This document shows positions 49,854 to 58,620 of a DNA stretch of 64,000 nt, piece after piece (within the stretch, counting starts at the first letter, position 1; each line of letters starts with the position of its first letter). This stretch comes from Brevibacillus brevis (GTDB lineage Bacteria; Bacillota; Bacilli; Brevibacillales; Brevibacillaceae), in the NCBI RefSeq assembly GCF_031583145.1, contig NZ_CP134050.1:1133501-1197500 (forward strand). Direction: 5' to 3'. Position numbers and translations under genes: made by a program. Under the pieces are notes generated by a model, which was given only the letters and a program-made list of their open reading frames with translations, had not been told where the DNA came from and made no database searches.

Positions 49854-49977
49854 TTGGAGACAGTCGGCCCATTCATACGTTTTTTGGATTACATCCGGGC
49901 AAAAAAGATATTTCTCTTCTTCATTCTCCCGATAGTACAATGACACTCAAGAAAGCCATGGACTGGGAGGCGGCGGT

Positions 49978-50730
49978 ATGGGCGGAAAGCGCACGGCAAT
50001 TGTAACGGGAGGCAGCAGCGGAATCGGGATGGCAATCTCCCGGAAAATGGCAGAGAACGGGGTGGATGTCACGATCCTGGGGCGCAGGGAGAAAGCATTG
50101 CAGGAAGCGGCTGACCAGCTCGGCGGAGACATTCATTGGATTCGGGCGGACGTCACCAGTCCGACAGATGTCGAGACTGCTGTGAAATCCGTCGTGGAAC
50201 GAACGGGAGTCGTGGACATTCTCATCAACAACGCGGGAGCAAGCGGTGCAGTTACCACCCAAATGCCATTGGGCGAAGCGGAGAAGATTTGGGACGAGGT
50301 GATCGACGTCAACCTCAAGAGCGTATTTCTCATGACGGTGGCAGCTGCCCCCCATTTGCGGCGTCCCGGTGGACGGATCGTCAATATCAGTTCGATTGCA
50401 GCCTACACCGGGGGCAGCAGCAAGGGATCGCTCGCTTATGCGGCGGCAAAGGCCGGCATCCACGGGCTGACGTTCTCGGCGGCTCGCGAGCTGGGGGGCG
50501 AGGGCATTACCGTGAACGCCATAGCGCCAGGACTTATCGACCGAACCCGTTTTTTTGCGGGTGGGGTGACAGAGGAGCGCTTGAAACAAGTAAGCGCCCA
50601 AGCAGCTGCGGGACGGGTGGGGCTGCCGGAGGATATAGCAGCGGCTGTATGGTATCTGGTTTCTCCCGAGGCCTCCTACGTTACCGGGGAAATTTTGAAT
50701 GTGAACGGCGGTTGGCTGTTTGGTAGATGA
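49978..50730 (+). CDS. Short-chain dehydrogenase/reductase (SDR)
   Basis: 250 residues. Cofactor loop TGGSSGIG, structural NNAGA, catalytic Ser in ISSIAAY, YAAAK (Tyr and Lys), and APGLIDRTR, the classical SDR order. GlyArg near the first strand (LGRREK) suggests NADPH. FabG-like but no fatty-acid neighbours, so the substrate is open. GGGAGG precedes the ATG. Confidence 0.93.
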   Translation: MGGKRTAIVTGGSSGIGMAISRKMAENGVDVTILGRREKALQEAADQLGGDIHWIRADVTSPTDVETAVKSVVERTGVVDILINNAGASGAVTTQMPLGEAEKIWDEVIDVNLKSVFLMTVAAAPHLRRPGGRIVNISSIAAYTGGSSKGSLAYAAAKAGIHGLTFSAARELGGEGITVNAIAPGLIDRTRFFAGGVTEERLKQVSAQAAAGRVGLPEDIAAAVWYLVSPEASYVTGEILNVNGGWLFGR

Positions 50731-50783
50731 GGGAAACGTTTTTTCGCCGCCTGCCGAAAAGTGCAGGATCCTGTCATCGGCTA

Positions 50784-50813
50784 TTGTCAAATCAAAATGA
50801 ACCGCAGTATAAT
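50784..50813 (+). promoter_or_regulatory. ribU promoter
   Basis: TTGTCA (50784-50789), 18-base spacer, TATAAT (50808-50813), just before the FMN aptamer. Confidence 0.75.
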
Positions 50814-50832
50814 GAACAGCATACAACCACAC

Positions 50833-50981
50833 ATTCCTTCGGGGCAGGGTGAAATTCCCGACCGGCGGTGATCGTGCCACGTGCATGTAAGCCCGCGAGC
50901 CTCCCGAGCTGACACACAGCAGGGAGTGCAGGATCTGGTGAGATTCCGGAGCCGACAGTACAGTCTGGATGGGAGAAGGAT
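50833..50981 (+). promoter_or_regulatory. FMN riboswitch (RFN element)
   Basis: All conserved RFN blocks occur in order: TTCGGGGCAGGGTG, AATTCCCGACCGGCGGTGAT, GCCCGCGAGC, TGGTGAGATTCCGGAGCCGACAGT (seen in parts) and GGATGGGAGAAGGAT. It controls ribU downstream, shutting expression when FMN is plentiful. Confidence 0.96.
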
Positions 50982-51114
50982 GACGACAGTACGTTACACA
51001 CGCGTGCTTGTTTGCCTGTGCAAACGGGAGAAGATGCAGGGGTGCTATTTGGATTAGACAGCCCTCTTGTTTCTTGTACCCATTGTTGCGCCAGCTTTGT
51101 CATGTGCCTGCATC

Positions 51115-51150
51115 AGCCCTGAGGACCAGCGTCTCCTCAGGGCTTTTTTC
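51115..51150 (+). terminator. FMN riboswitch expression-platform terminator
   Basis: AGCCCTGAGGA pairs with TCCTCAGGGCT, followed by TTTTTTC, between the aptamer and ribU. It is the expected OFF-state terminator. Confidence 0.88.
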
Positions 51151-51237
51151 GTTTTCGCCAGGCCAAGAACGTGTGAAAGCAAGCGGCTGTTGCCATTCCT
51201 CAAAAGAAGGAGAATCAATACTGAGGAGATGGTACCC

Positions 51238-51843
51238 ATGAAAGAAACAGCGATGCACTCATCGCGGTCAACCCAGCGGCTGGTGACGATCCCCATGCTG
51301 GCTGCGGTTGCATTTATCCTGCAATATCTGGAATTCCCTGTTCCGCTGATGCCGAGCTTTCTCAAGCTGGACTTCAGCACATTGCCCGCGCTGATCGGCG
51401 GTCTCATGTACGGTCCGGTGGCGGGAATTATCGTGGAAGTCCTGAAAAACGCACTGCACATGCTGTTTAAAAATACAGACGGACTTTTGATCGGGGAGCT
51501 GGCCAATGTGGTGGCCGGGGCGAGCTTTATTTTCCCGGCGGTATTCATGCAGCGGCTCGGCCAAGGGAAAAAAGGCTTTATGACCGGTTTGGCCCTCGGG
51601 ACTCTGCTGATGAGCGTCGTGATGGCATTGGCCAACGCCTTTTTCCTGCTCCCGGCTTACGCGGCTTTGTATCAGATGCCGATGGACCAGCTCCTGTCCA
51701 CTTTCGGGGCAAATAGCGTATGGGGCCTCGTCCTGTACGGAATCGTTCCGTTCAACATTTTCAAAGGCGCCGTGCTCTCGCTGGTTGCCTATCCCGTCTA
51801 CGTGAAGCTGGGATCCAGAATGGGGCCCCGTGCCACAAATTGA
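51238..51843 (+). CDS. ribU: Riboflavin ECF transporter S component
   Basis: 201 residues, five or six helices, with VPLMPSFLKLDFSTLPALIGGLMYGPVAGIIVEVLKN (in parts), the RibU family signature for riboflavin uptake through the shared ECF module. ATG 51238 follows GAGGAG; the longer frame runs through the terminator. Regulated by the preceding FMN riboswitch. The TGA stop overlaps the next -35 element. Confidence 0.95.
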   Translation: MKETAMHSSRSTQRLVTIPMLAAVAFILQYLEFPVPLMPSFLKLDFSTLPALIGGLMYGPVAGIIVEVLKNALHMLFKNTDGLLIGELANVVAGASFIFPAVFMQRLGQGKKGFMTGLALGTLLMSVVMALANAFFLLPAYAALYQMPMDQLLSTFGANSVWGLVLYGIVPFNIFKGAVLSLVAYPVYVKLGSRMGPRATN

Positions 51844-51868
51844 CAACTCCCAGCTGACTTGCTAATAT
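51840..51868 (+). promoter_or_regulatory. proS promoter
   Basis: TTGACA (51840-51845), 17-base spacer, TAATAT (51863-51868). The -35 overlaps the ribU stop codon. Confidence 0.72.
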
Positions 51869-51871
51869 ATT

Positions 51872-52116
51872 GAGTTAATAAAGGCAATGAAAGGACTCGC
51901 AGCCATTTGCCGCGTCCCAGAGAGTCGGCCCTTGTCTGGAAGGCCGATACGGCGGAATTGACTGTATCCCATCCTGAAGCCGCCGGCGATGAGCCGTGCC
52001 GGATGCCCCGCCGTTACCCGGGCGAGTTTGAGCGGACTGCAGTCTTTTGCTGCGGTCAATCAGGGTGGTACCGCGGATGTTGATCCTCCGTCCCTATTGG
52101 GATGGGGGATTTTTTA
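51872..52116 (+). promoter_or_regulatory. T-box leader of proS
   Basis: The T-box sequence AGGGTGGTACCGCGG (about 52060-52074) is followed by a terminator stem ATCCTCCGTCCC/GGGATGGGGGAT and TTTTT (52083-52115). Upstream are Stem I elements (AGAGAGTCGG, TCTGGAAGGCCGATACGG). The TGGT bulge fits a tRNA with A at the discriminator, as in tRNA-Pro; proline codons CCC/CCA occur in TATCCCATCC, but I cannot assign the specifier firmly. Uncharged tRNA would allow read-through. Confidence 0.92.
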
Positions 52117-52146
52117 TTTACTTTGAAAGAAGGAGCTGTCGCCTGC

Positions 52147-53613
52147 ATGAAAGAGGAAAAAGCATTTGTGAAGGAAATTACGCCGCAGTCGGAGGATTTT
52201 TCGCGCTGGTACATCGACACGATCCGCAAAGCGGACTTGATGGACTACACGCCGGTTCGGGGCTGCATCGTGTTCAAGCCGGACGGTTTTGAGCTGTGGG
52301 AGCGGATCCAGGAAGCGATGAACAAGCGCTTCAAGGAGACCGGACATCGCAATGCCTACTTTCCCATGCTGATCCCCGAGTCCTTTATGCAAAAGGAGAA
52401 AGAGCACGTCGAAGGCTTCAATCCCGAGCTGCCATGGGTGACCGAGGCGGGAGGCGAGCCGTTGGAAGAGCGGCTGGCTCTGCGTCCGACGTCCGAGACG
52501 ATCATCGGCCACATGTACAGCCAGTGGATTCAGAGCTACCGCGACCTGCCTGTCCTGATCAACCAGTGGGCCAACGTATTCCGTTGGGAAAAACGGACGA
52601 TGCCGTTTTTGCGCACCTCCGAGTTTCTCTGGCAGGAAGGGCACACCGCCCATGCCAACGAGGAAGAAGCGCGCCAGGAAACGATGCAGATGCTGGAGAT
52701 TTACCGCGAAGTCGTCGAGCAGGAGCTGGCGATTCCGGTATGGAAGGGACAGAAGACGCCAAGCGAGCGCTTCGCTGGAGCGGTCGATACGTATTCCATC
52801 GAAGCGATGATGAAGGACGGCAAAGCAGTGCAGGCAGGGACCTCCCACTATCTGGGCGACAACTTCGCGCGCGGCTTCGAGATCAAGTTCCTCGATCGTG
52901 ACAATACGTTCAAATACGTGCACACGACTTCGTGGGGGAGCTCGACCCGCCTGATCGGCTCGATGATCATGGTGCATGGCGACGACCGCGGTCTGGCGCT
53001 GCCGCCGCGGATGGCGCCTACACAGGTAATCATGATTCCGGTCGGTCCGATGAAGCTGCGGGACAAGGTGATGGAGGCATTCGATCCGCTTTACGACCGA
53101 ATCAAGGCGTCGGGCGTCCGGGTCCGCGCCGATCTGCGCGAGGAGACGCCGGGCTGGAAGTTCAACGAGTGGGAAATGCGGGGCGTGCCATTGCGTCTGG
53201 AGATTGGGCCGCGTGATGTAGAGAACGGGCAGGCGATCCTGGCTCGCCGCGATACGGGAGAAAAAATCACGGTCTCGCTGGATGGAATCGTCGAGTCGAT
53301 TCAAAGCCTGCTGGAGGAAATCCAGCAAAACATGTTCCAAAAAGCGCTGGCTTTCCGCGAGGCGAACTCGCATCTGAACATCGACACGATGGAGCAGCTT
53401 GCCGCTCATATCGCCAAGAGCGAGCAGGAAAACGCCGTCAGCGGTTGGGTGCTGGCCGGCTGGTGCGGGGACGACTCGTGCGAGGCAAAGGTCAAGGAAG
53501 AGACCAAATTCACCTCCCGCAACATCCCGTTCGATCCGCCTGTGCAAAAGGAAACGTGCATCTGCTGCGGACAAAAAGCACAGCATACCGTCTGGTTTGG
53601 CCGTGCCTACTAA
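52147..53613 (+). CDS. proS: Prolyl-tRNA synthetase (archaeal/eukaryote-type, short form)
   Basis: 488 residues. Class II motifs: motif 2 FRWEKRTMPFLRTSEFLWQEGHTAH (in parts) and motif 3 GDDRGLALPPRMAP; no editing (INS) insertion; a C-terminal zinc-binding region with CGDDSC and CICCGQ ending in a Tyr. This matches the short ProS3 form found in many Firmicutes. ATG 52147 follows AAGGAG by 11 bases. Controlled by the T-box leader. Confidence 0.95.
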   Translation: MKEEKAFVKEITPQSEDFSRWYIDTIRKADLMDYTPVRGCIVFKPDGFELWERIQEAMNKRFKETGHRNAYFPMLIPESFMQKEKEHVEGFNPELPWVTEAGGEPLEERLALRPTSETIIGHMYSQWIQSYRDLPVLINQWANVFRWEKRTMPFLRTSEFLWQEGHTAHANEEEARQETMQMLEIYREVVEQELAIPVWKGQKTPSERFAGAVDTYSIEAMMKDGKAVQAGTSHYLGDNFARGFEIKFLDRDNTFKYVHTTSWGSSTRLIGSMIMVHGDDRGLALPPRMAPTQVIMIPVGPMKLRDKVMEAFDPLYDRIKASGVRVRADLREETPGWKFNEWEMRGVPLRLEIGPRDVENGQAILARRDTGEKITVSLDGIVESIQSLLEEIQQNMFQKALAFREANSHLNIDTMEQLAAHIAKSEQENAVSGWVLAGWCGDDSCEAKVKEETKFTSRNIPFDPPVQKETCICCGQKAQHTVWFGRAY

Positions 53614-53657
53614 GTGCAAACGAGTGGAATCCCCGATCAGCAGCAGGAGATCCACAC

Positions 53658-53699
53658 AAAAAAGGCATGCCCGCACATGATGCGGGGCATGCCTTTTCG
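53658..53699. terminator. Bidirectional terminator between proS and HAD gene
   Basis: AAAAAAGGCATGCCCGCA pairs with TGCGGGGCATGCCTTTT, serving both convergent genes. Confidence 0.88.
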
Positions 53700-53703
53700 C
53701 TGA

Positions 53704-54345
53704 TCAGCGGGGAGCCATGACCCAGTCGACAAAGCTCTGCACGTCCGAGAATTGACAGTCCGGCGGCGGATCGAACACCCCTGCCTTCTGGGTGACGGCC
53801 AGCCAGTTCACGCCCACCGTCTTCACACCCGCCGCCTGACCCGCCAAGACGTCGGCATCACTGTCTCCTACATAGATGGTGTCCTCCGCAGCAGCTCCCA
53901 GTTTTTCCATCGCCAGAAAAATGCCTTCCGGATGGGGTTTGGGATCCGTGACATCGTCTCCGGTAACGACCACCTCAAAGTAAGCGGACAGTGCCATTCT
54001 CGCGAGGGAGATGTCTGCGCTGCGCCTGCCTTTTCCCGTGACGATCCCCATGCGGATGCCGGCAGCGCGGAACGTTTCCAGCATCGCAGCGATCTCGGGA
54101 GGGTTTTGCATGTCTTGATGGAGAGCGTCGTAAGCAGTGAAGAAATGCTGCAGAGCGGCTTCGTGCAGATCAGGCGGCAGCTCGTTTTTGACAATCCCGG
54201 TCTCCGTAGGCCCGAACAGGGCAACGATCTGTTCATCGGAATACTGCTTTTGCAAAAAATGTGCAAACGTCGAGCGAAAGGCCGCAAAAATGAGCGGCAG
54301 CGTATCGGCGACGGTGCCGTCGAAATCAAACAGGATGGTGCGCAT
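53704..54345 (-). CDS. HAD-superfamily hydrolase (Gph/PpaX-like)
   Basis: 213 residues. Motif I FDFDGTVADT, motif II VTGKGR, motif III/IV DPKPHPEG and YVGDSDADVLAG with an alpha-helical C1 cap (about 15-80), as in phosphoglycolate phosphatase or the pyrophosphatase PpaX. ATG 54345 follows AAAGGGGG; the longer frame runs through a terminator. Single-gene unit; substrate not certain. Confidence 0.85.
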   Translation of the reverse strand: MRTILFDFDGTVADTLPLIFAAFRSTFAHFLQKQYSDEQIVALFGPTETGIVKNELPPDLHEAALQHFFTAYDALHQDMQNPPEIAAMLETFRAAGIRMGIVTGKGRRSADISLARMALSAYFEVVVTGDDVTDPKPHPEGIFLAMEKLGAAAEDTIYVGDSDADVLAGQAAGVKTVGVNWLAVTQKAGVFDPPPDCQFSDVQSFVDWVMAPR

Positions 54346-54360
54346 GGCAGTGCCCCCTTT

Positions 54361-54402
54361 ACTCGAAAAAAAGAAAACCATCGCTTGGTGATGGTTTTCC
54401 TG
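54361..54402 (-). terminator. Terminator of the HTH regulator gene
   Basis: On the minus strand GAAAACCATCAC and GATGGTTTTC close a short loop, followed by TTTTTTTC. It lies between the regulator and the HAD gene. Confidence 0.82.
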
Positions 54403-54437
54403 GTGTGTCATTGACTCTTATGCAGCAAGCAAGTCCG

Positions 54438-55055
54438 TTATTCCTCGCGATCTTCGAACGGCTCGTCCGAATCGTCAGAAGGATCGGCGGGAGTCATCGG
54501 GAAAAGCACGTCAAAAAACTTGAACTTCCGGCGCCCCGGCTCGCTTTTGAATGCCTTGTACTTGTGCAGCAGCTCGGCCAGCTCATCAACGAACTGGTTG
54601 CGCTCGTCCTGGCTGAGATGAAACTCGTGCAAATTGAAGGCAAACGTGTTCTTGTACTCTTTCCGGACATCGTGATCGCTGGAAACGAAGCGGTTCAACG
54701 TACGCATGAGATCCTTTTCGGTCGTTCGGAACGGCGTGAACATCACATCGCTCAGCTGCTGGGCGTTTTCCTCGATCATCACCTGCAGCTTGACCTGAAT
54801 GACCTTGGCTACCGGCTCGTAGTACTTTTCAACGATGGAGCCTTTGACGCGGGTATCCACCTGTTCCAGCAAACCGACTCGCACGAGCTCCTTCACGTGG
54901 TAGTGAAGGCGGGCAGCATTCTCGCCGAGCTCGGTGGCAATTTGTTTGGCTGTCCGAGGCTCCAGGTCCTCAAAGAGTTCCAGGATTTTGACGCGCTCGG
55001 CTATCGCAAGCGATTTCAACGCTTCTGGGTCTGTCACTTCATAAATCTCTTTCAT
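54438..55055 (-). CDS. ArsR-type winged-helix regulator
   Basis: 205 residues. The N-terminal winged helix reads SLAIAERVKILELFEDLEPRTAKQIATELGENAARLHYHVKEL (in parts), the HTH_20/ArsR-like DNA-binding domain, followed by a helical domain of about 110 residues and an acidic tail (SDDSDEPFEDREE). ATG 55055 is chosen for its GGTGAG site and because the N-terminal extension to 55205 would overlap the bcp promoter region. No metal-binding cysteines are visible; effector unknown. Confidence 0.82.
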   Translation of the reverse strand: MKEIYEVTDPEALKSLAIAERVKILELFEDLEPRTAKQIATELGENAARLHYHVKELVRVGLLEQVDTRVKGSIVEKYYEPVAKVIQVKLQVMIEENAQQLSDVMFTPFRTTEKDLMRTLNRFVSSDHDVRKEYKNTFAFNLHEFHLSQDERNQFVDELAELLHKYKAFKSEPGRRKFKFFDVLFPMTPADPSDDSDEPFEDREE

Positions 55056-55241
55056 GCCATTTCTCACCATCCAACTGACTAGGCCAAATTTTGATTTTTC
55101 GTCGTTCTCTATACTATCAATCAATTCTATCGTTTTCTGCGGGATTGCGCAACGTGTAAGGAGATGAAGTGCCTGTAAGCTTGTGGTAAAATGGAACAAG
55201 TGCATGTAAGGAGACTAGGGAACGGAAAGGAAGGAAAAGCC

Positions 55242-55712
55242 ATGACTGCCACAGGACAGGCTGCCCCTGATTTTACGCTGCAAGCCAGCAACGACCAGAC
55301 CATCTCGCTTTCTTCATACCGGGGGAAGAATGTCGTACTCTATTTTTATCCGAAAGACATGACGCCGGGTTGCACGACGGAAGCGTGCGATTTCCGCGAC
55401 TATCATCCCCGGTTTGCCGAGCTGGACACGGTCGTTTTTGGCATCAGCCCGGACGAAGTGAAGTCCCATGACAAGTTCGCGGCCAAGCACGAGCTGCCGT
55501 TTCCGCTCTTGGCCGATCCTGACCACCAGGTGGCGGAGGCGTACGGCGTATGGGTGCTGAAAAAAATGTACGGCAGGGAATACATGGGCATCGAGCGCTC
55601 GACATTCGTCATTGATAAACAGGGCAACATCGCCAAGGAATGGCGCAAGGTGAAGGTGAAAGGGCACGTGCAGGAAGTGCTCGTCTTTATTCAGGAAGAG
55701 CTGCAGAAGTAA
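55242..55712 (+). CDS. bcp: Thioredoxin-dependent thiol peroxidase (Bcp/PrxQ, YgaF-like)
   Basis: 156 residues of the peroxiredoxin fold. The peroxidatic and resolving cysteines lie in MTPGCTTEACDFRD (T-x-x-C with C five residues later), as in PrxQ/BCP. Reduces alkyl and hydrogen peroxides using thioredoxin. ATG 55242 follows GGAAGGAAAA. Its presence upstream of perR mirrors the B. subtilis ygaF-perR order. Confidence 0.94.
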   Translation: MTATGQAAPDFTLQASNDQTISLSSYRGKNVVLYFYPKDMTPGCTTEACDFRDYHPRFAELDTVVFGISPDEVKSHDKFAAKHELPFPLLADPDHQVAEAYGVWVLKKMYGREYMGIERSTFVIDKQGNIAKEWRKVKVKGHVQEVLVFIQEELQK

Positions 55713-55771
55713 GCGGGCTCCGCTATAAGCAATCCGATTCTTACATATAAAAAGCAGGAGGAGTTGCGTTC

Positions 55772-56824
55772 ATGAGCGTGTCTACCGAATATGTCGTCGA
55801 ATCTTTTTGCCAGCTGGCAAACATTCCGAGTCCTTCCGGAAATACCGCGAAAGTGATGGCGTGGGTGGCGCAGGAGCTGGAGAGGCTGGGTGTCGGTTTC
55901 AAGCGCACGAACAAGGGCGCCATCGTCGCCACGGTCCCGGGCGAGAATGAGGAAAAGGCCCGCCTGCTCACGGCCCACGTCGATACGCTGGGAGCGATGG
56001 TCAAGGAGATCAAGTCCAACGGCCGGCTCAAGCTGACGTTGATCGGGGGATTCGAGTTCAACGCCGTCGAAGGCGAGCACTGTGTCGTGGAAACGGGCAG
56101 TGGACGACTGGTGACAGGGACGATCCTGTCGACCAAGGCTTCGGTGCACGTGTACGGCCGCGACGCGGGCAAGGAACAGCGCTCGGATCAGAACATGGAA
56201 GTGCGCCTGGATGAGAAGGTGAAGACGAAGCAGGATGTGCTGGACCTGGGCATTTCCGTAGGGGATTTCGTCTCGTTCGATCCGCGTGTCACTGTCACCG
56301 AGAGCGGCTTCATCAAATCCCGCCACATCGACGACAAGGCAAGCGTAGCGATTTTGCTGGGCGTGTTGAAAGAGCTGAAAGAGACAGGAGCCCGGCTGCC
56401 TTACACGACCCACTTTTTCATCAGCAACAACGAAGAGATCGGCTATGGGGGCAACTCGAGCATTCCCGCGAACGTCGTAGAATACTTGGCGGTCGACATG
56501 GGCGCGATCGGCGACGGACAGACGACTGATGAATACTGCGTATCCATTTGCGCGAAAGACTCCTCGGGGCCGTACCATTACGGGCTGCGCTCCCATTTGA
56601 CCAAGCTCGCGGAAGCAAACGGCCTGAACTATCAGGTGGACATTTACCCGTTTTACGGATCGGACGCGAGCGCTGCGCTCCGGGCTGGCTATGACATCGT
56701 CCATGGCTTGATCGGACCTGGCGTCGACGCGTCCCACTCCCATGAGCGGACGCACCGGGAAGCCTTGGAGAATACGGCCAAGCTGGTCATGGCCTACATC
56801 CGGTCGGAGCAATTGCAAGCATAG
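55772..56824 (+). CDS. M42-family aminopeptidase
   Basis: 350 residues. Binuclear zinc ligands are seen in TAHVDTLG, HIDDKASVA, NNEEIGYGG (catalytic and metal Glu), VDMGA and the final DASHSHERTH. This is the co-catalytic M42/tetrahedral aminopeptidase family, usually forming dodecamers in the cytosol. GCAGGAGG precedes the ATG. Followed by a methyltransferase 10 bases later, so likely bicistronic. Confidence 0.93.
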   Translation: MSVSTEYVVESFCQLANIPSPSGNTAKVMAWVAQELERLGVGFKRTNKGAIVATVPGENEEKARLLTAHVDTLGAMVKEIKSNGRLKLTLIGGFEFNAVEGEHCVVETGSGRLVTGTILSTKASVHVYGRDAGKEQRSDQNMEVRLDEKVKTKQDVLDLGISVGDFVSFDPRVTVTESGFIKSRHIDDKASVAILLGVLKELKETGARLPYTTHFFISNNEEIGYGGNSSIPANVVEYLAVDMGAIGDGQTTDEYCVSICAKDSSGPYHYGLRSHLTKLAEANGLNYQVDIYPFYGSDASAALRAGYDIVHGLIGPGVDASHSHERTHREALENTAKLVMAYIRSEQLQA

Positions 56825-56834
56825 GAGAGTTGTC

Positions 56835-57596
56835 ATGAGCAATATGTATCAATGGGCGGATTACTACGATTTGACGCAGCGGGGCGTGGCTGGTGACGTC
56901 GAGTTTTATCTGGAGCAAGCCAAGCTGGCGCAGGGACCGGTGCTGGACCTGGCTTGCGGGACGGGACGCATCGCCCTGCCGCTGGCGCAGGCGGGCGTCG
57001 ATGTGACCGGACTCGATTTGTCTGTGGAGATGCTGGCGAAGGCCAAGCAAAAAGCGAGCGAGCTGGGACTTGCGGATTCGCTGCGCCTCTTGCAGGGAGA
57101 CATGCGCAGCTTCGATCTGGGGCAGACCTTTTCCCTGATCATGATTCCGTTTCGCTCGTTCCTTCATTTGTTGTATATCAATGAGCAGATGAAGGCGCTG
57201 TCTTGCATCCGCAGGCATCTGGCCCCGGGCGGAAAGCTCGTCATGAACGTGTTCGTTCCGAAAATCCAACACTTCCACGAGGAAAGCGAAAAGCTGTCGC
57301 TGCGGGGCACCTATCGTCTGGACGACGGCGATGAGGTGGCGATGTGGGATTACACGCGCTATGACCACTTCCAGCAGCTTTCGGAAGTGACGCGGACCTA
57401 CGAGCGCTCAGACGCTTCCGGTTTGGTCAAGGAACGGGTGACAGGACGGTTCACGCTCCGCTATATTTTTCCGGCGGAGCTCCATCATCTGCTCCGGCTG
57501 AACGGATTGAAAGTCACGCAGCGCTTCGGCAATTTTGCAAAAGGGCCTTTCGACGCCTCCAGCAACGAGCTGATTATCGTGGCAGAAGCGCTGTAG
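56835..57596 (+). CDS. Class I SAM-dependent methyltransferase
   Basis: 253 residues. SAM motif I VLDLACGTGRIALPLAQAG, motif post-I VTGLDLS, motif II-like LLQGDMRSFDL and IMIPFRSFLHLL. Methyltransf_25 type. The substrate is unknown. ATG 56835 follows AGGAGAG and starts ten bases after the M42 gene. Confidence 0.88.
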   Translation: MSNMYQWADYYDLTQRGVAGDVEFYLEQAKLAQGPVLDLACGTGRIALPLAQAGVDVTGLDLSVEMLAKAKQKASELGLADSLRLLQGDMRSFDLGQTFSLIMIPFRSFLHLLYINEQMKALSCIRRHLAPGGKLVMNVFVPKIQHFHEESEKLSLRGTYRLDDGDEVAMWDYTRYDHFQQLSEVTRTYERSDASGLVKERVTGRFTLRYIFPAELHHLLRLNGLKVTQRFGNFAKGPFDASSNELIIVAEAL

Positions 57597-57641
57597 TTTG
57601 TCGATTTCCGGGGAAATAACGGGATAAATGGAGGGATCTGG

Positions 57642-58190
57642 ATGAAGATCTACACAAAAACAGGCGACAAAGGCGAGACTTCATTGGTGGCTGGCGTTCG
57701 CGTGCCGAAGTTCGCGGATCGGGTGGAGGCGTACGGCACGTGCGACGAGGCGAATTCCCAGATCGGGCTGGCTTTGTCGCTGCTCCCTGAATCGATTGAT
57801 TGGACAGATCTGCGCGGCGTGTTTCACGTCATCCAAACGAAGCTGTTTCACGTAGGAGCGGAGCTGGCTACACCGGAAGGCAAGAAGGTAGGCTGGCCGA
57901 TCGGCGACGAGGATGTGGCTTTCCTGGAGGAGCAGATCGACAAACTCGATGCGGAATTGCCTGCATTGACGAACTTCATCCTGCCAGGCGGCCATCCGGC
58001 GGCAGCGGCTTTTCATGTAGCCCGCACCGTCGTGCGCCGAGCGGAACGAAAAGCGGTTCACGTGGCCACGCAGGAACAAGTGAATCAGGCGGTCGTCAAA
58101 TACTTGAACCGTTTGTCCGATTACCTGTTCGTTGTAGCGCGGTATGTGAACAAGCAGGCAGGAGCCTCCGAACAGACTTTGCACGAATAA
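57642..58190 (+). CDS. Cob(I)yrinic acid a,c-diamide adenosyltransferase (PduO type)
   Basis: 182 residues. Family start KIYTKTGDKGETSLVAGVRVPK and the ATP-binding VARTVVRRAERKAV plus LNRLSDYLFVVARYVN. Transfers the adenosyl group from ATP to cob(I)alamin. No other cobalamin genes are adjacent. GGAGGGATCTGG precedes the ATG. Confidence 0.95.
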   Translation: MKIYTKTGDKGETSLVAGVRVPKFADRVEAYGTCDEANSQIGLALSLLPESIDWTDLRGVFHVIQTKLFHVGAELATPEGKKVGWPIGDEDVAFLEEQIDKLDAELPALTNFILPGGHPAAAAFHVARTVVRRAERKAVHVATQEQVNQAVVKYLNRLSDYLFVVARYVNKQAGASEQTLHE

Positions 58191-58275
58191 ACACCAGGAA
58201 ATGTCAAGAATCATCCCTTGCGAAATGGCAAAGGAATGATCAGCCATGACCGATAAAAGGAAACGTTGCCTTCGG

Positions 58276-58490
58276 ATGAACGAGTTTTCCCAATCGCTGC
58301 GACATTATGAAGAAGCCCTGGAGTTTCGTGTGGAACAGGTGATCATGCAAAAGAAACGGCGGTCATTGTGGCTCCGGCAGGCGAGCGAGCCTTGCTTGCC
58401 GGACCGGCTTCTGACAATATGTCCGAATATTTTGATGGTTTTTACGATGCACCGAAGCCTGGACAGCCCCTTTTTGGCGGCGAGCCCTGA
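58276..58490 (+). pseudogene. Small gene apparently broken by a one-base frameshift
   Basis: ATG 58276 starts MNEFSQSLRHYEEALEFRVEQVI in one frame (58276-58345). That frame then becomes unnatural (Trp/Cys/Pro-rich), while the frame two bases over continues AKETAVIVAPAGERALLAGPAS and ends in GGEP at TGA 58490. Adding one base near ATC-ATG at about 58345 joins both parts into a 71-residue acidic protein. An upstream in-frame ATG at 58246 is also possible. Family not recognised; a sequencing error is the main alternative. Confidence 0.45.
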
Positions 58491-58620
58491 CTTCTACGCC
58501 TAACGGTATCGCATGCCGGCTCGACCAGAGGCCGATGCAAAACGGCATGAGACTGAATTGTGCTCCATATCGTCCACTCTGAGGCGGCTTCCTTGGCGAT
58601 GCGATGCGAATCGGGAGCAG

